Assembly (NCBI GenBank): GCA_914767715.1
Contig: OU612073.1
Location: 14,384,001-14,448,000, forward strand
DNA: 64,000 nt
From: Membranipora membranacea
Taxonomy: Eukaryota > Bryozoa > Gymnolaemata > Cheilostomatida > Membraniporidae
Direction of reading: 5' to 3'
The notes under the pieces: model-generated
Told to the model about the DNA's origin: nothing
The model's input: only the letters and a program-made list of their open reading frames with translations
Databases searched by the model: none
Made by a program: the position numbers and the translations under genes
In this document: one piece after another, positions 27,613 through 40,224 of the stretch
How the letters are laid out: every line of letters begins with the position of its first letter
Position numbering within the stretch: the first letter of the stretch is position 1

Positions 27613-29744
27613 ATGGCTGGATCCATGACAATGCTCTTCGCTCTCTGCCTTCTCGTAGCTGCAGCCGCAGGTTCTCCGCTGTATGGTGAGAACGGTGGCC
27701 TCATCGTTAGAAACAGCGGTGCTCACAACCCAACCCCAGATATTGAGAAACAACTCAAAGATCTTCGTGATGATCTCACAAACAACGGTAGAGAAACACC
27801 AGGTGGTCGTATGGTCCCTGCCAACACCCAGCAGGGCAAAGATTCTAATCAGGACACCCCTAGAGCACCTACAAATACTCCAGCCGCAACCCCAGCTCCA
27901 ACTCCAGCTCCAGCACCAGCTCCCCAACCATCACCTGTACAAACCGGCGGTAATGGAGGACGTTGTGGTAACGGACAGAACAACAGCGGATCTGGCAACG
28001 GCATCAACAATGATGGTGACTGCAACGGAAACAACAACTCTGGAAACCAAAACGGTTAGTTCCTCAAGATGACCTATTTTTAGATTAACCACTACAAATG
28101 TGCTGATTTTTTCGTGCTGTAGTCATCCTTGTACAGCCAAAATATTTGGAAAGCAAGGATCATAGTCTGATAGTTCATTAGATATATTTAAATTAAAATT
28201 TTGTACACTCTTGCATATTGCATTTTGATTGAAAGCAAGCCTATTATTCAGCGTGTAAAACTGGCTCAATTCTTAATCTTGTAGGAAACAGCAATAATGG
28301 TGACTTTAACGGTAACGGTAATGGAGGAGATAGCAACGGTAACAGAAATGTTGGCTCTGGTAATGGTAACAATAACGGAGTGGATAACATGGACATGAAC
28401 GGCAACCGAATAGGTAACAACGGTCAAAGTCAAACCAACAACCCAAACAGCAACCAAAACAATAACCAAAACAACAAAAAGAACAACAACCAGAATAACA
28501 ACCAAAACAGCAACCAAAACAGCAACCAAAACAACAACCAAAACAATAATGATCGACAAGCAACCCCCTCAGCACCAACTAACACTCAACAACCAACAGG
28601 AGGTAATGAACAGGGACAGAACCAAGGACAGGTACAAGGTGGAAACTCAGGAAATGGCATTGGAAACACAGGCCAGAACAACGGTCAAAACAATGAAGGT
28701 ACCAACAATGGCAACTTCAACAGCGGCGATAACAATGGTAACTCTAACAAGGGAGACAATAATGGCAATTCCAATGGAGGAGATAGCAACGGCAACCGAA
28801 ATGAAGGCTCTAATAATGGTAACAGCAATGGGCAGGACAACATGGACACGAACGGCAACAAAATTGGAAACCAAGGTCAGAGTCAAAACAACAACAACCA
28901 AAACACCAACAACAACCAAAACAACAACAACAACCAAAACAACAACAACAACCAAAACAATAATAATCGACAAGCAATCCCATCAGCACCAACTAACACT
29001 CAACAACCAACAGGAGGTAATGAACAGGGACAGAACCAAGGACAAGTACAAGGTGAAAACTCAGGAAATGGTATTGGAAACACAGGCCAGAACAACGGTC
29101 AAAACAATGAAGGTACCAACAATGGCAACTTCAACAGTGGCGATAACAATGGTAACTCTAACAGGGGAGACAATAATGGCAATTCTAATGGTGGCGACAG
29201 TAACGGAAACCGAAACGTGGGCGCTAATAACGGTAACAACAATGGGCAGGACAACATGGACATGAACGGCAACAAAATTGGAAACAACAATAACAATGGA
29301 AACAATGGAAACAACGGCAACAACGAACCAGAAGAAGCAAGGGGAAGCCTTCAACATTGCTCACCAAATGATGGTAAGGTTTGTTATAGTTGAATTGCTC
29401 AAACATATGAAACTTATTTGGCGTTTTTAGATCATGTTATACAAAAATCTGTGATGAAAGCAGAAAGTTTTGAATTTTATTGATGTTGTACAAGAGGAAG
29501 CATGTTTTCAAAATGACATTTTCTCATGATTTACATTTTTGTTTCCACAGGTACTAACGAAAACAAGATCTACACCCTGATACCCAACTCTAACTGCAAG
29601 TTTGATGTCAGAAGATCTATACCAACCCTCAAGCAGCTGGTTCCAAATTCTTGCGGACAGGGTTATCTCTTTGACATGTCCTTCTGTAGATGCCGATACG
29701 CCAGACATGTTGATGATAGGGTAAACTGCCGAAGCACTCACTAG
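27613..29744 (+). CDS. Secreted Asn/Gln/Gly-rich repeat protein with C-terminal Cys-rich module
   Basis: Coding exons 27613-28054, 28285-29373 and 29551-29744, both introns in phase 1, 574 aa. A 5' UTR exon (about 27.2 kb to 27331) joins an acceptor at 27603/27604, just before the ATG. Residues 1-20 are a clear signal peptide (MAGSMTMLFALCLLVAAAAG). Then come an acidic stretch, a Pro/Ala linker (PAPTPAPAPAPQ), and about 370 residues of Asn-rich repeats with NNQNN and GDNNGNSN runs, in two near-identical long units plus a third partial unit. The last 70 residues change character and contain six Cys, including SCGQGYLFDMSFCRCRY, loosely like the second half of a chitin-binding type-2 (peritrophin) module, without its usual aromatic spacing. 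It is presumably exported to an extracellular matrix, cuticle, shell or mucus; that is inference. I do not recognise an orthologue. Confidence 0.85.
28383..29290 (+). repeat. Long tandem coding repeat units in the Asn-rich gene
   Basis: The block beginning GA(T/C)AACATGGACA(T/C)GAACGG recurs at 28383, 28835 and 29250, giving units of about 452 and 415 bp and a partial third. Each full unit holds a variable NQNNN tract, a fixed SAPTNTQQPTGGNEQGQNQG segment and a Gly-Asn-rich segment. The fixed segment is nearly identical between units at DNA level, including silent sites, so the copies are recent or homogenised. The difference in unit length comes from the NQNNN tract. Confidence 0.85.
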
Positions 29745-30112
29745 ACAATGAGTTTCTGATTAAATTATTTCGATGAAGATAACGGACCGGGCTGACTAAT
29801 TTTAAATCTACATACTTTATGATATTGTTTACACCTGCTTAACTTAAGTTTGAAATTTCTGTGCCAAAGATACTTGTTAGTGAATAACTTGAGATTACTT
29901 TACTGCCAAAAATATTTCATTTTGCTCTAGTTCTGCTAGCTAGGTGTCGAGCAGTATAACACCTATATAATGAGTAATTCCCTAACGTGCCAATTCTTTC
30001 ATGATAATAGAAAATATGTTTATGTTTCACCAATTCTTGTCATTTATTGTATTCTTTGTTTTTGTTTTTGATTGTTATTGAAACGGTGCTTAAATAGTTT
30101 TATTGGGTATAA

Positions 30113-30118
30113 AATAAA
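30113..30118 (+). promoter_or_regulatory. Candidate polyadenylation signal of the Asn-rich gene
   Basis: AATAAA lies about 370 nt after the stop codon and is followed closely by a T-rich stretch. Confidence 0.5.
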
Positions 30119-33100
30119 GCAATCCTAAAAAAATTGAACTTCTATCTATTCCTTTTTTCATTCTGCAAAACTTATCAATAACGGGTTTCAAATACGAAAA
30201 ATGAATTTGGTATGAAATATTCGGCAAATGGTTGGGAAATTTATTAAATTAATTGTTGACATCACTAAATAGAAATCAAAGTAAACTTCCACTGGTGGCA
30301 CTTAGCAGATGATGGCACCCTGATTCAATTTGAATCATTCTAGAGAAAATCAACAATCTTGCGAAAACAAACATTTGCATGAAATAAGCTATTGAGGAAT
30401 CCAATGAATAATAAGAAAATTCTAATCATTGCTGAAAATTTCGGTTCTCTTATTATTTCAGTCTAGTTGTATTTTAAGAGACATTACCTTGCGGTACAGA
30501 AGTGAACAATCAAACTAGATCCCCGGTAATGTCTTTTCGATAACAAGTTATTGCTTCCATTATCGGTTTAAAATGTTTGACATATGCCAGCACGAGAGCT
30601 AGATTAGTCATAATCTCTCACTGTCTCATCCAAATGTATCAGGTTCTAACAACAGGCGTGAAAGGGATTACCAAAATGCGGCACACGTTATCCCACTTTA
30701 TATCCGATTAATCAGTGTGGAGCTTTGCTTCCAACCCTGGAGTTCTGAAGCGCAATAATAAAATACACAGAAGCAACCTGCTCATGAACTTTGATTCAGG
30801 ATTAGGCAATAAAAGAGGAGATAGCACTGGATGTAAAACCTACAAGTGATTAGAATAAGCTTTTCTTAGTGTCAGGTAAGGCTTCCCTCTCTCCGTCACA
30901 TCTTACACCACCTACACTCTCCAAATACTATTCACCGGGAAATCGCAACCTCATCAATTCAATATTTATCAATTTTCTGGCAACATCTTTAATGATAAAG
31001 GTATTTGCGCTGTTACTGTTTGCCGTGGTATTTTGCTATTGCTATAACGAAGCCTTAAAGGGCAACCAAGGTTTCAAACAACTTCTCATTGATGGCCATA
31101 GCAGAAGGCCATAGCAGATTGCACCTTCTGCGTGGGGAAAAAGACGAAATATAATTCGGATGATTATTCAGCCAGAATTCTTGTGAAACATTTCTTACAT
31201 CAGGTACTCAAACTCAGCTAAAAGAGAATACCACAGAGCAATTTCCTGTTCCTATTATTATTTAGCCTGTGCTCTATAATTATTACAGAACCTCCCCTAA
31301 ACTGAAGTGTTACCCAGCTTAGAGTCAGCAACTACTTTGAGTTCTGCATCGCGTAATGCACAAAGCTGATGCTGCCCAGCACATTATTTGCTACCCATTA
31401 ATGCATTGCTGCGAAACCTTGGTTGCCCTTTTTAACAAAAACCAACTATGGTGTCTCGCGAAGTGTTGAAATGATTGAAAAATAAGAGATTTCCTACTGT
31501 CAATATCTGCAGATTACGAACTGGTCCTGAGTTGGAAAGGAAACATTATAAAGCAGTACCAACATCTAAGATGACAATTAATTCCTATTCAATGTCATCT
31601 AAGATCTCAGTCCGGTCCTGGTTCCGTTGCCACTCAGGACCAGCCGAGAATCTGCAGATGTGCACAGAAGTATCACCATCATCAAGGAAATCGCTCACTT
31701 TTGAGGCTTGGCCTTCAGGTTTTTAATACAGTTTCATTACAGTATGCCAATACAATAAATACAATAATAGTAGCAGGTCATTGATTGAGCAGATTTTGAT
31801 AACTCTCCTTATTGGTTGGCATATGGTGACACAATGGCCTTCAGGCTGATGTCCAATGTTATCCTAGTTTAGGTATGTTCGGAATCTGCTTTGTTAATGT
31901 TTTAAAATTAAATACCCTAAAATAGTTTAAGCTTTGTTGGGTATTTTTGTTTGAAATATGAATTACTCAATATATTATGAATCCGACCCTGAACAAGGTT
32001 ACAGAAGACACTATTAACCCCCCCCCCCTGTGCTCGGTCTGGATCCGACCCTGTGCACAATGACAGTAGGTACTTTCTGAAACACATTGTTGTGTTTTTG
32101 CACCAGTAGGTACTGGATGTCCCTACAGCTTGTGCTTGGCACCGAAATATCAGCATATCTTACTTTTGGTTGGATATCCTAATGAAATTTGTCGTCATAC
32201 CATGACCATCTGATAACTAGCCCTTATTCAGATTCATTGTTTGTTCTGAGACCTGTGTCTAACATTGACATAATGAATCTGGTAGGCTATTTGAAGGCTC
32301 AATTTACTTCTGGGTATGAATTGAAATGTCTGACACCAGGATTGGAAGGGCTATGCGTTGCCATATTCAAATTTAATTGACACCAATGAAATAAAAAAAA
32401 ACAATCGATCTTAACTGTTTTTATTGTGGTTATGTGGCAGTGATTCCACGCCTGTGTTTACTGTGATGGTAAATTTCTGACCTGCAAGAGTGAGGCTGCC
32501 ACAACCTTCTAGAATAAATGATCAGTCAACTTGTGTGTCAGCTATGGTTAGTTTTTTCATGTTCTGAGCAAAAAACAACCATCATCAGCAAAGCATGTAT
32601 GAACTCATCAAAGGAGTGTTTAGTCCACCGTACTGATGAATAGCAAGAACAGAATTCAATGACCGGGGAGTAATGAAAGCAGGTTCCGTTTCACATTTTC
32701 AAATGAATTAACCTCAGAAAGACCGCAGATGGATCGTTTGAAGTTACAATATGATATCATCAAACTGTCAAAAAAAACTCTAAGACAGGTAATTGATGAC
32801 CCTGATGCAAGCTTGTGTGATTCTGTAACTCTATTGTAGGATATGGTAGAGTGCTATGATGTACCAGCGTGACTCACCAACTAGCACGATAAAAGTGCCA
32901 CTTTCTACGTCAATACCATATGGTAACCAGCTTAACAAACTTACACCCACTTATTGCCAAATATAGGATATGTCTAGCTAATATATTATGTACTAAACAC
33001 TGGAAAACACTAAAACTGTCATTAAACATAATAGTTACCTAGGATTAGATTTGGTTTAATCAATTGTTTGTGAAAACAAAAGACCACAAGATTTGTTGAT

Positions 33101-34118
33101 TTCCAAATAATAGATATGACAGATCAAGCCATAAAGATAATTAATTCACAGATATATCCTTCTGCGGGCAAAGTATCTGACAAGTTTATTGTATTTTATT
33201 TCCAAAAAACCTGTTTTTTTGGGCATAAAATCTGTGAGACATGTGGCTCAATAGAAAACGCAGTATGGTTACTCAACCTCAGTGTCTTTATGATGTAATC
33301 ATTGGTATGTATAATTAATGTATAGACTAAAGGCCGGTTTTTTATGTACCTATGTGAATAAATACGTTTGGCTTACTCATAGTTGTCTGCTATTGCAAAG
33401 CCCTTTACAGCATCTAGCCTGTTAGTGGGAGGCAAGATTCCCTAAAGGTTATTCTTGCTTAATGCCCCACCCAGACCCATTTGAATCATTGTAGAACCAG
33501 CCTGAATCCATCACAAAACTTTCAAAATCCTGGGGCGGGCTCAGTATCCTTTTTTTTATAGATATTTGAGCAAGTTTTGATGATTAATAATACAGTACCA
33601 GTCCAACCTGATACCAAGCCATCATAATAGGCTTCATCAATACAAAAGATAACAAATCCAAAAGCTACTCAGTACAGATTACAGTGTAATGCTGTTTCCG
33701 CACAGCGCTCAGTTTAAGTGTTCAAACAGCTAGATGTTGTTGTTGGTGGCTTTCCATCACCAGCCATTGCCTGGGCTAAATACATAGACAAAACACACAT
33801 GTCTATGGCTAAATAGCACTATATAACGGTGCGTCTTTCTATTGTTGGAAATCTCTTCCTCAGCTGCCCTAAAGTTTATATTAAGTCATCCTTATTAGAG
33901 CACCAACATTTCATCTCTTATAAAAGCAAAGGCGTATGAGAAATAGGTGAGGTTTCAAATAAAATTTTTATACAATTATATAAATACATTCAATAAATAT
34001 AAACAATTAGCAACCCACTAAAATCAATGGATTAAAGAGTAAACCTGCCATTTTTCTAATACTTCATTTGGCAGTCTAAATCATTTTGGGCAAAACGTTT
34101 TACATTTAAAGTAGTTAA
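30119..34118. other. Intergenic region without recognised genes
   Basis: About 4 kb between the Asn-rich gene and the 3' end of the PRR5-like gene. Apart from one TTAA-bounded inverted-repeat element (31059-31431) and a short poly-C run near 32.02 kb, I see no gene or repeat. Confidence 0.45.
31059..31431. mobile_element. Candidate TTAA-type MITE, about 370 bp
   Basis: A perfect 19-bp inverted repeat, AGGGCAACCAAGGTTTC at the left end and its reverse complement at the right, with TTAA directly outside each end (31055-31058 and 31432-31435). TTAA duplication is typical of piggyBac and Kolobok-type elements. The interior is non-coding. The two ends differ by two A residues next to the TTAA. 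Confidence 0.55.
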
Positions 34119-34124
34119 TTTATT
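34119..34124 (-). promoter_or_regulatory. Candidate polyadenylation signal of the PRR5-like gene
   Basis: TTTATT on the plus strand reads AATAAA on the minus strand about 105 nt after the stop codon. Confidence 0.4.
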
Positions 34125-34226
34125 AACTACTTTAACTTTTACTATTAAAGTAGTTAATATATTTAACTTTGCAATGACAGCTGTGTTTTGAAGCGAATAA
34201 TTTAAAAAAAAGATTTCGCTTAACTG

Positions 34227-37200
34227 TTACAGCATATCAGACTGTGATTGCGCCCTCGCTCTGCTATAACTACCACTGAGTCTACCATCTGATGAGCTAA
34301 CACTACCGGCTGTGAATAACTCCTTGATAAACACTACCGGCTGACTTCTTTGTCGAGTGTGCTTAGGCGCGAGCATTCTTGGTAATGTGAGAGTGGCTCT
34401 ATCTGCAGTCAGCTCATCCAGTCTCAGGTTACCTTGTAGAAACGGGACAATCATTGAGATAACACCTCGTGCCAGCCGCGAGGATAAAACCTAGACCAAG
34501 TTTGGTCCATTTGCCTGCATTCACAGTTGCCCCCGATCCACTGGTTAAGCATCAGGCAAAGACCAAAAACCTCACACAACACTTTTGTGTATAAGAGATG
34601 CAATCTGTTGTCATTGACATTCATCAAGAGAATCCCAATGGATTGGTAGTTAATTATTGATCCCTTCGCCTGCGGCGTGACCAGTGGGGCAATTCTGAAT
34701 GCAGGCAAATGGACCAAGCTTGGTCTAGATAGAACCTAACTATTGACCATAACCAAACAAGTGCCAGGACAAGTTATCTGCTCGGGTTATCACAGATGCC
34801 TGCTCCATTTACTGCTTGATTAACAGCTTGACTGACATTCGTTCTTACAGTGGAAATAAAATCCTTCATCAATTCATTTGTCGAGGTTATTCAAAAAAAT
34901 AATTATAGACAAACTCATAATGACACTACAATGCCAAGACTATAATCCCAAACGGAACAAAGAAAATGTAACTTCAATCATACCAGAGGATTTCGCCTTT
35001 TTCAGATTTTTTGATGGCGGGGCTGGTGTGACTTTCCCATCATAATAAACTCCCCTGGCTGTCATAAGGGGACTGATTATTTGTGCTGCTAGAGTCTCCA
35101 GCTCAATGTACTGCTTAGCTGAAGGGGTCCAAACACTCTGAAATATGATTGGTTTGGTTAGTGTAATGGAGAGGGTGGTCCTCCTGTGACATTTTATTGC
35201 ATATAATAATATTGTTATTGTAATGAGTTAATATCCTGTCATTGTTAGTCAATGAATATTAATGTACTTGTAGGACTACAATTCTTTTTTTTGCTCCTGT
35301 ATCCTGTATTGTTTCAAAGTAAAGCATGTATTCAGCAAAGGATATGGATGATACTTGGCGGCAGTTTGCTCTCTGTTTGCAGGCAAGTCGGAGCACACCT
35401 GAGGGCCAACCAATCCCAAGTAGGTGATTGACTGCGGTGGGATTCGAACCCACAACCTTCAGCATTTGCATGCTTAAGGAACAGCGCTCTAACAACTGCG
35501 CCACCCCCTACTTCTATAATGAATAAGTTGATGGCTTGTCTTGAATTTATAAAGAATGTGTGGATATGTGGAGCAGACCCCCAACTCCCGGTTAATGTTG
35601 CTGATTGTATCATGCAACATTCCACTCAACCAACTTTTCCTTAGTTGTTTTTGTGAGTTGCCTCCCCATGGCAAGAGAAGAGACAACCACCATCCTAAAA
35701 TAATTAATAATAAATGAATTGACAGTACAAGTTCACATGCATGCTGATTGCTAGCTGTTGCACATAATAATTACTATTTTAAGCGCTCGAAGTCAATCAG
35801 TGCTAGGGTAGTTGGTAGCATTACATGATCATCCTTTATCACACAAAGTGGTGGATAATGGAATACTACAACCAGCTATGGCCAGCTATCCATGCACAGT
35901 TTTAGCGGCTTGAACTAATGATTTATGCTGATTATATATTACCAAGAGCACAAGGAACATCTGTTCCAGAGAGCTGACAGTGTCCTCATCGTCTGCTGAC
36001 TTCCTGGTGTATACAGATGAGGCTCTGGCCTTTCTTTGTTGTAACCTTGATAGAAGCAAGATGTTACCTGTGAAAAATAAGAACAGAATGAGTGAACAAA
36101 TTCATTTTGTCAGAGCGATACCATTTATTAAATATAAGTATCATAAAATCTCATAGTTTGTTATATCAGTTGGCTGAAGCAAGGAGTTCTCTAACTCCTT
36201 GGCTGAACCATTGCCAGGCAGAAAATCAGAAATTACTTTTACCTCTTATCTGGGTTTTCAGTAACATTTCATCTCTAAATGCTACAAGTGTTCTCTCCTT
36301 TATAGGCAGGTTCTTGTACTGTAACAAGAAAACATTGACATCTGAGCATCACAGTGTCGGGTTAGAACGTTGATTTGTGAGATTGAGGGGCGATAGGAGA
36401 TGGTTTTGGGGAGCTTTGTGGTGAAGGGGGGACTACGCTAATGATTTTCCAATCATGGATACCCATACTATGCTGTTACCGACAGTTTCATTACAATAGC
36501 TTCAATTCTCTCTATATAAATATACTCTCAAACAGCGCCTCCTCAATCACTTCATTGAAGCCTATTTGGCCTCATTTAAAGGTGTACTGGGACCATCACA
36601 ACATGATCACAACGAGATCTATAGGAACGAATTAGTTCCTTCTGTTGCCTTTGGCGAGTTTCTCGAAAGAAATGTTGTGTATAAAAGGCTCAAGCCAAGG
36701 TTGTCTGAGATATAACTTGTCAGCTGTGGTTACCAATGTTGTATGTGCATTACAGAATACCTAAAACTCTAGGCATCACGATATAGCTGTGCCTGACAAA
36801 TCGGTTTAGTAAACAAAGAGTTGAGTAAGGTAGTTAGGGAGGGGTGGAGGGGGAGAGGGACAGGGGTGGGGAGGACTGTTGTTACCTCATCACTGGCTCT
36901 GCAGTTTGCATGCGGATATTTATACCATATTGTGGTTCTCTGAAACACATTATGTCATGCCAAGTCAGCACAATGTCACACAGCAATGTAACTTTTTACT
37001 AGAACCCGATAATACCAAAGATAATGCATCACACTCAGATAAATCCGATCCCGAACTAGTAAATACAAAGGTATTTTTGTCATTTTATTCTCTCGAACTA
37101 CCTGTAATTCACAGTACACAAACACACGCCCATATACCATACTAAGCTTACTGTGAAGTTGAACTGTTGACATGGCTCAGTCGGCATCATAACAAATTCT

Positions 37201-38589
37201 GACATTGTAATCACTTTGTAAACACCACTAAAGTTTGATTATATAAAGTATGCACTCACAGGCAGCACCCCACAGAAAATAACTTGTAAAGCCGGCAGGA
37301 GTTCTTTATAGAAATGATTCCAGATATTTGAGAGATTATCAAGGAGTGATTCTCCCTCATCCTCCACTACCATATTGCGTAACTTCCACATCCCCTTTTT
37401 CAATATCCGCTCCTAGAGACAAAACACCAATATTGGTCAACTTGAGATATTGTCATTAATGTATGGTCTAATTTGACATATTGGGTGACATTTCACATTC
37501 AGTATGTACATTAAAAACTTTTTCAGTTTTCATTGTTTCTAAAGTAGAGTCATCAAATAACTCACAACACTGTATGCATTTACATGCATATTTCCAATAT
37601 GTGACTAGTTTGAACTTATTCATATTCCCCTCTAGAAAAAAGTATAACCTAATTAGTCTGTGACTGTCCGGTTGAGAGGATAATAGCAGCCTGACACGCA
37701 TCCTGTGTAAATGGGAGTTGCCCTCTTCTTGGTATAAGGAGCACTCACCTCGTAGAAAGGTACTATGAACTCTCCTATATCCTGCTTCAGCAAAGATTTG
37801 ATAATACCATTTAGACTGATGAGCGTCTGACCTTCTAATGGTTCCCGATTAAACAGTAGTATTATTCCCTTTTGCACTCTGCAGGTTAAAACAAAGAAAG
37901 CAAACTAAGTAGAAGAATATTAAATAAATATGTACTGCGCGCTTTCTCGAGTAAAATAGGAAGTGTATGGCCAGAAACATATATTATCTTTCCAGATTCC
38001 TTCAAGTCGTATAATGCTTAGGCTAGGCTAGGATAAATTCTCTTAGCATCAGTTTTGTGCCAAGCTTATATAGCCTACCCCTGAATAAACTTTTGGTTCA
38101 TACAAACAAGTCTTCTTCTCAACAAGCAATCAAAACGTGTGTTTTGGTACTTTCCTACCATCTTTTCTACTTTTCAGAAAAGTTGCTACAACTCTTGCTC
38201 TGACGAACCAAGCCGAAAGTGCTAGGCACCGAGTTCGGTTATTTACTGGCTAACCACATCAAATCAATACTGTTTTTGGAAATCGACGCCATTGCATTCT
38301 GGGAAGTAGAGTTAGCAGACCTGTACTATTCATAGGTTTGGATCACTCACATTTTCAATGAATCGTTTGTGTACAGAGTTGTGAGCTTAGACTTGTATTT
38401 GGACAGATCATCTGGTTCTGTAAGGAAGCTGAGGGCTACCACGTCTTCATCTAAACTACCAGGAGAGTTTTGGCTTGTCTGTAAGAGTGTCACTCCCTCC
38501 AGATGTGGACTTCGGAGCAGAGGAGAGGGACTCTTAAATGCGTCATCATCGATAAACTCAGAGTCATTTAAGGCAAGGGTCAGGGACAT
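34227..38589 (-). CDS. PRR5/Protor-like mTORC2 component, complete
   Basis: Seven coding exons on the minus strand: 38589-38351, 37878-37749, 37412-37260, 36318-36243, 36067-35943, 35137-34984 and 34432-34227, phases 2, 0, 0, 1, 0, 1; total 1083 nt (360 aa, like human PRR5 and PRR5L). PRR5 (Protor) proteins bind Rictor in mTORC2. Family similarity is clear in exons 2-6: VQKGIILLFNREPL, KKGMWKLRN, LLDNLSNIWNHFYKELLPAL, SSLEQMFLVLL and YIELETLAAQIISPLMT follow the order of the HbrB-like core of PRR5. The C-terminus is Ser/Arg-rich (SRARAQSQSDML), reminiscent of the phosphorylated tails of PRR5 proteins. The first ATG (38589) directly follows a candidate acceptor (GTGTCAG|GTGCC), so an upstream non-coding exon is likely. 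A SINE sits in intron 5 and a MITE in intron 6. Whether it is nearer PRR5 or PRR5L cannot be told by eye. Confidence 0.9.
34492..34727. mobile_element. 236-bp MITE with 9-bp target duplication, in intron 6 of the PRR5-like gene
   Basis: The ends are inverted repeats of about 40 bp, starting TAGACCAAGTTTGGTCC and continuing through ATTTGCCTGCATTC. Flanks are GATAAAACC (34483-34491) and GATAGAACC (34728-34736), a 9-bp duplication with one mismatch. A 9-bp duplication is typical of Mutator-like elements. There is no coding capacity. Confidence 0.65.
35280..35508 (-). mobile_element. tRNA-derived SINE in intron 5 of the PRR5-like gene
   Basis: On the minus strand a tRNA-like head (35508-35429) begins GGGGGTGGCGCAGTTG, contains an A box (TGGCGCAGTTGTTAGAGCG) and a perfect B box (GGTTCGAATCC, 35450-35440), and has an intact TΨC stem (GTGGG/CCCAC). 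The sequence after the T arm (CGCAGTCA) and an AAG triplet in the anticodon region recall tRNA-Leu. The acceptor strands do not pair, so this is not a working tRNA. A body of about 140 bp follows and ends in an A-rich tail (AAAAAAAAG, near 35.28 kb). The duplicated copy of this intron at 42.1 kb lacks it, so it inserted after the duplication or was lost there. Confidence 0.7.
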
Positions 38590-40215
38590 GGCACCTGACA
38601 CAAATTGTCACTTAAATCTAGATAAAAAATAATGCGGAAGTGTTTGAAAAAGTATATCCTATACTATATACCATACTTTGAGAGTTGAGGATATAGAACA
38701 GGTGTTTTATGAGTCATGGCTTAACAAAAGTAGGTTTGATCAATAGAAAAAATTTGTTTCTATGCTTTTATTGCACATTCGAATATCATTTGATTTTACC
38801 AATTTCATGATCTCATCAAAGCGCATATGCCAATTATGAACCACTGTGCAATAAACATCAATACAAGGTCATACATGACTCAAAACCATAAACATATAAA
38901 TGTTTAACATTGCGACATTCAACCTCCAAGTGATTCTCAAGGTTAAATATGTGGAACTTGCTTAGAAAGGAAACTCACCCTGCCTGTCTATGAAATCAAG
39001 CTCATACTTGATAAACTATGCGTCACACAAACTATTTCCTGTCACTTTGCCAAAATAGATATCTGCTGACGTTAATTGATGCGAGGGATAGCTTAGTAAT
39101 TAGTCATCACCAGGAAACAACAGCAAAGTGTACTAACTAACTAATACTAACTAATATATCAGTCCAATGGTGTACTTAACAGCCATAAAACTATTACGAA
39201 GTAGCTGTAGTAGGCAAATATTACATATTAAGATAAGGCCATAAATTTGTTATCTCTTGTTGACTAATATGCCCAAGTGGTAGCACAAAACCGTCTAATC
39301 TAAATATTATCGGCTATACTGCGCATCCATAGTATGTTGCTATGAATTCCGACGATACCTATACCATTTATATTATCAACAAAAACGGGAATGGAAAACT
39401 TATACATGTTTCAATGGAGTACAGTAGAGGAGTGCGCATTAGATCATAACAAATAAGATTGCGAGACCATACATGTTCCGATATAACATATGATAGATGG
39501 GGACCAATAGCTATCATCGATGTCCAATATTTCTGACTATACTGACTTATTCGGCTGGCAAAAATCTAGAACTGTATATTTAAAAAAGTATTACTGAAAC
39601 AACATCTGGTACAATGATGCATTGTGGTCTATATCAATGCCAGTCAAACTTCTGTAACAAATCTTCCAAAATCTAAGATAACCTATGAAAATGGATAGCC
39701 TAGCTACCAAATACGATAGTTGCAAAAACCTATTTTTCATGAAAGCGAAAATTTGATTTTGCAAACTATCTGTTAGAAGTTGTTACTAGTGCGCCTTGGC
39801 TTAGATATTTTCCTATCTCAGCCATATCTATCAGTATGACTATTTTAACCAGAATGATATTTTTTCTACGGTGCCTGTATGTCCACATGATATTGTTAGG
39901 TCACATTAATGATGGCAATTGCGATATGATTAGAGACTTTTGTGTTGCACAATAAGTTAGTCTACACATTCTCATAGTGGGAGTTAGAAAGCTTCCGTTT
40001 CACTTTTTTTCCATATAAGAAAATTCCCCTAAATGCCACAATGTTTTTTGACAAATGATTTACTTGCAACATTAAACTTCCTGGTAGAATGGTTGTTTCA
40101 CCTGTCAGTGTGATCATTGTCGTAATGTTCTATCTTTGATTGATCACTGATTTTTTAGCAAAAGTCAATGATTCCTTACTAAGCTATATGTCTCAACAAG
40201 GTCAGATGTATATCT
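38590..40215. other. Upstream region of the PRR5-like gene
   Basis: Should hold the promoter and a non-coding first exon of the PRR5-like gene (minus strand). No coding sequence or repeat was recognised. Confidence 0.4.
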
Positions 40216-40224
40216 GGTCACGGT

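Noticed and set aside
28266-29406. Several hydrophobic or Cys-rich frames antisense to the Asn-rich gene
   Set aside because: They are the reverse reading of Asn/Gln/Gly codon repeats, which give Val/Leu or Cys/Phe runs. No independent evidence for genes.
35429-35508. A functional tRNA gene
   Set aside because: A and B boxes and the T stem are good, but the acceptor strands do not pair and the element has a non-tRNA body and A-rich tail, so it is a SINE head.
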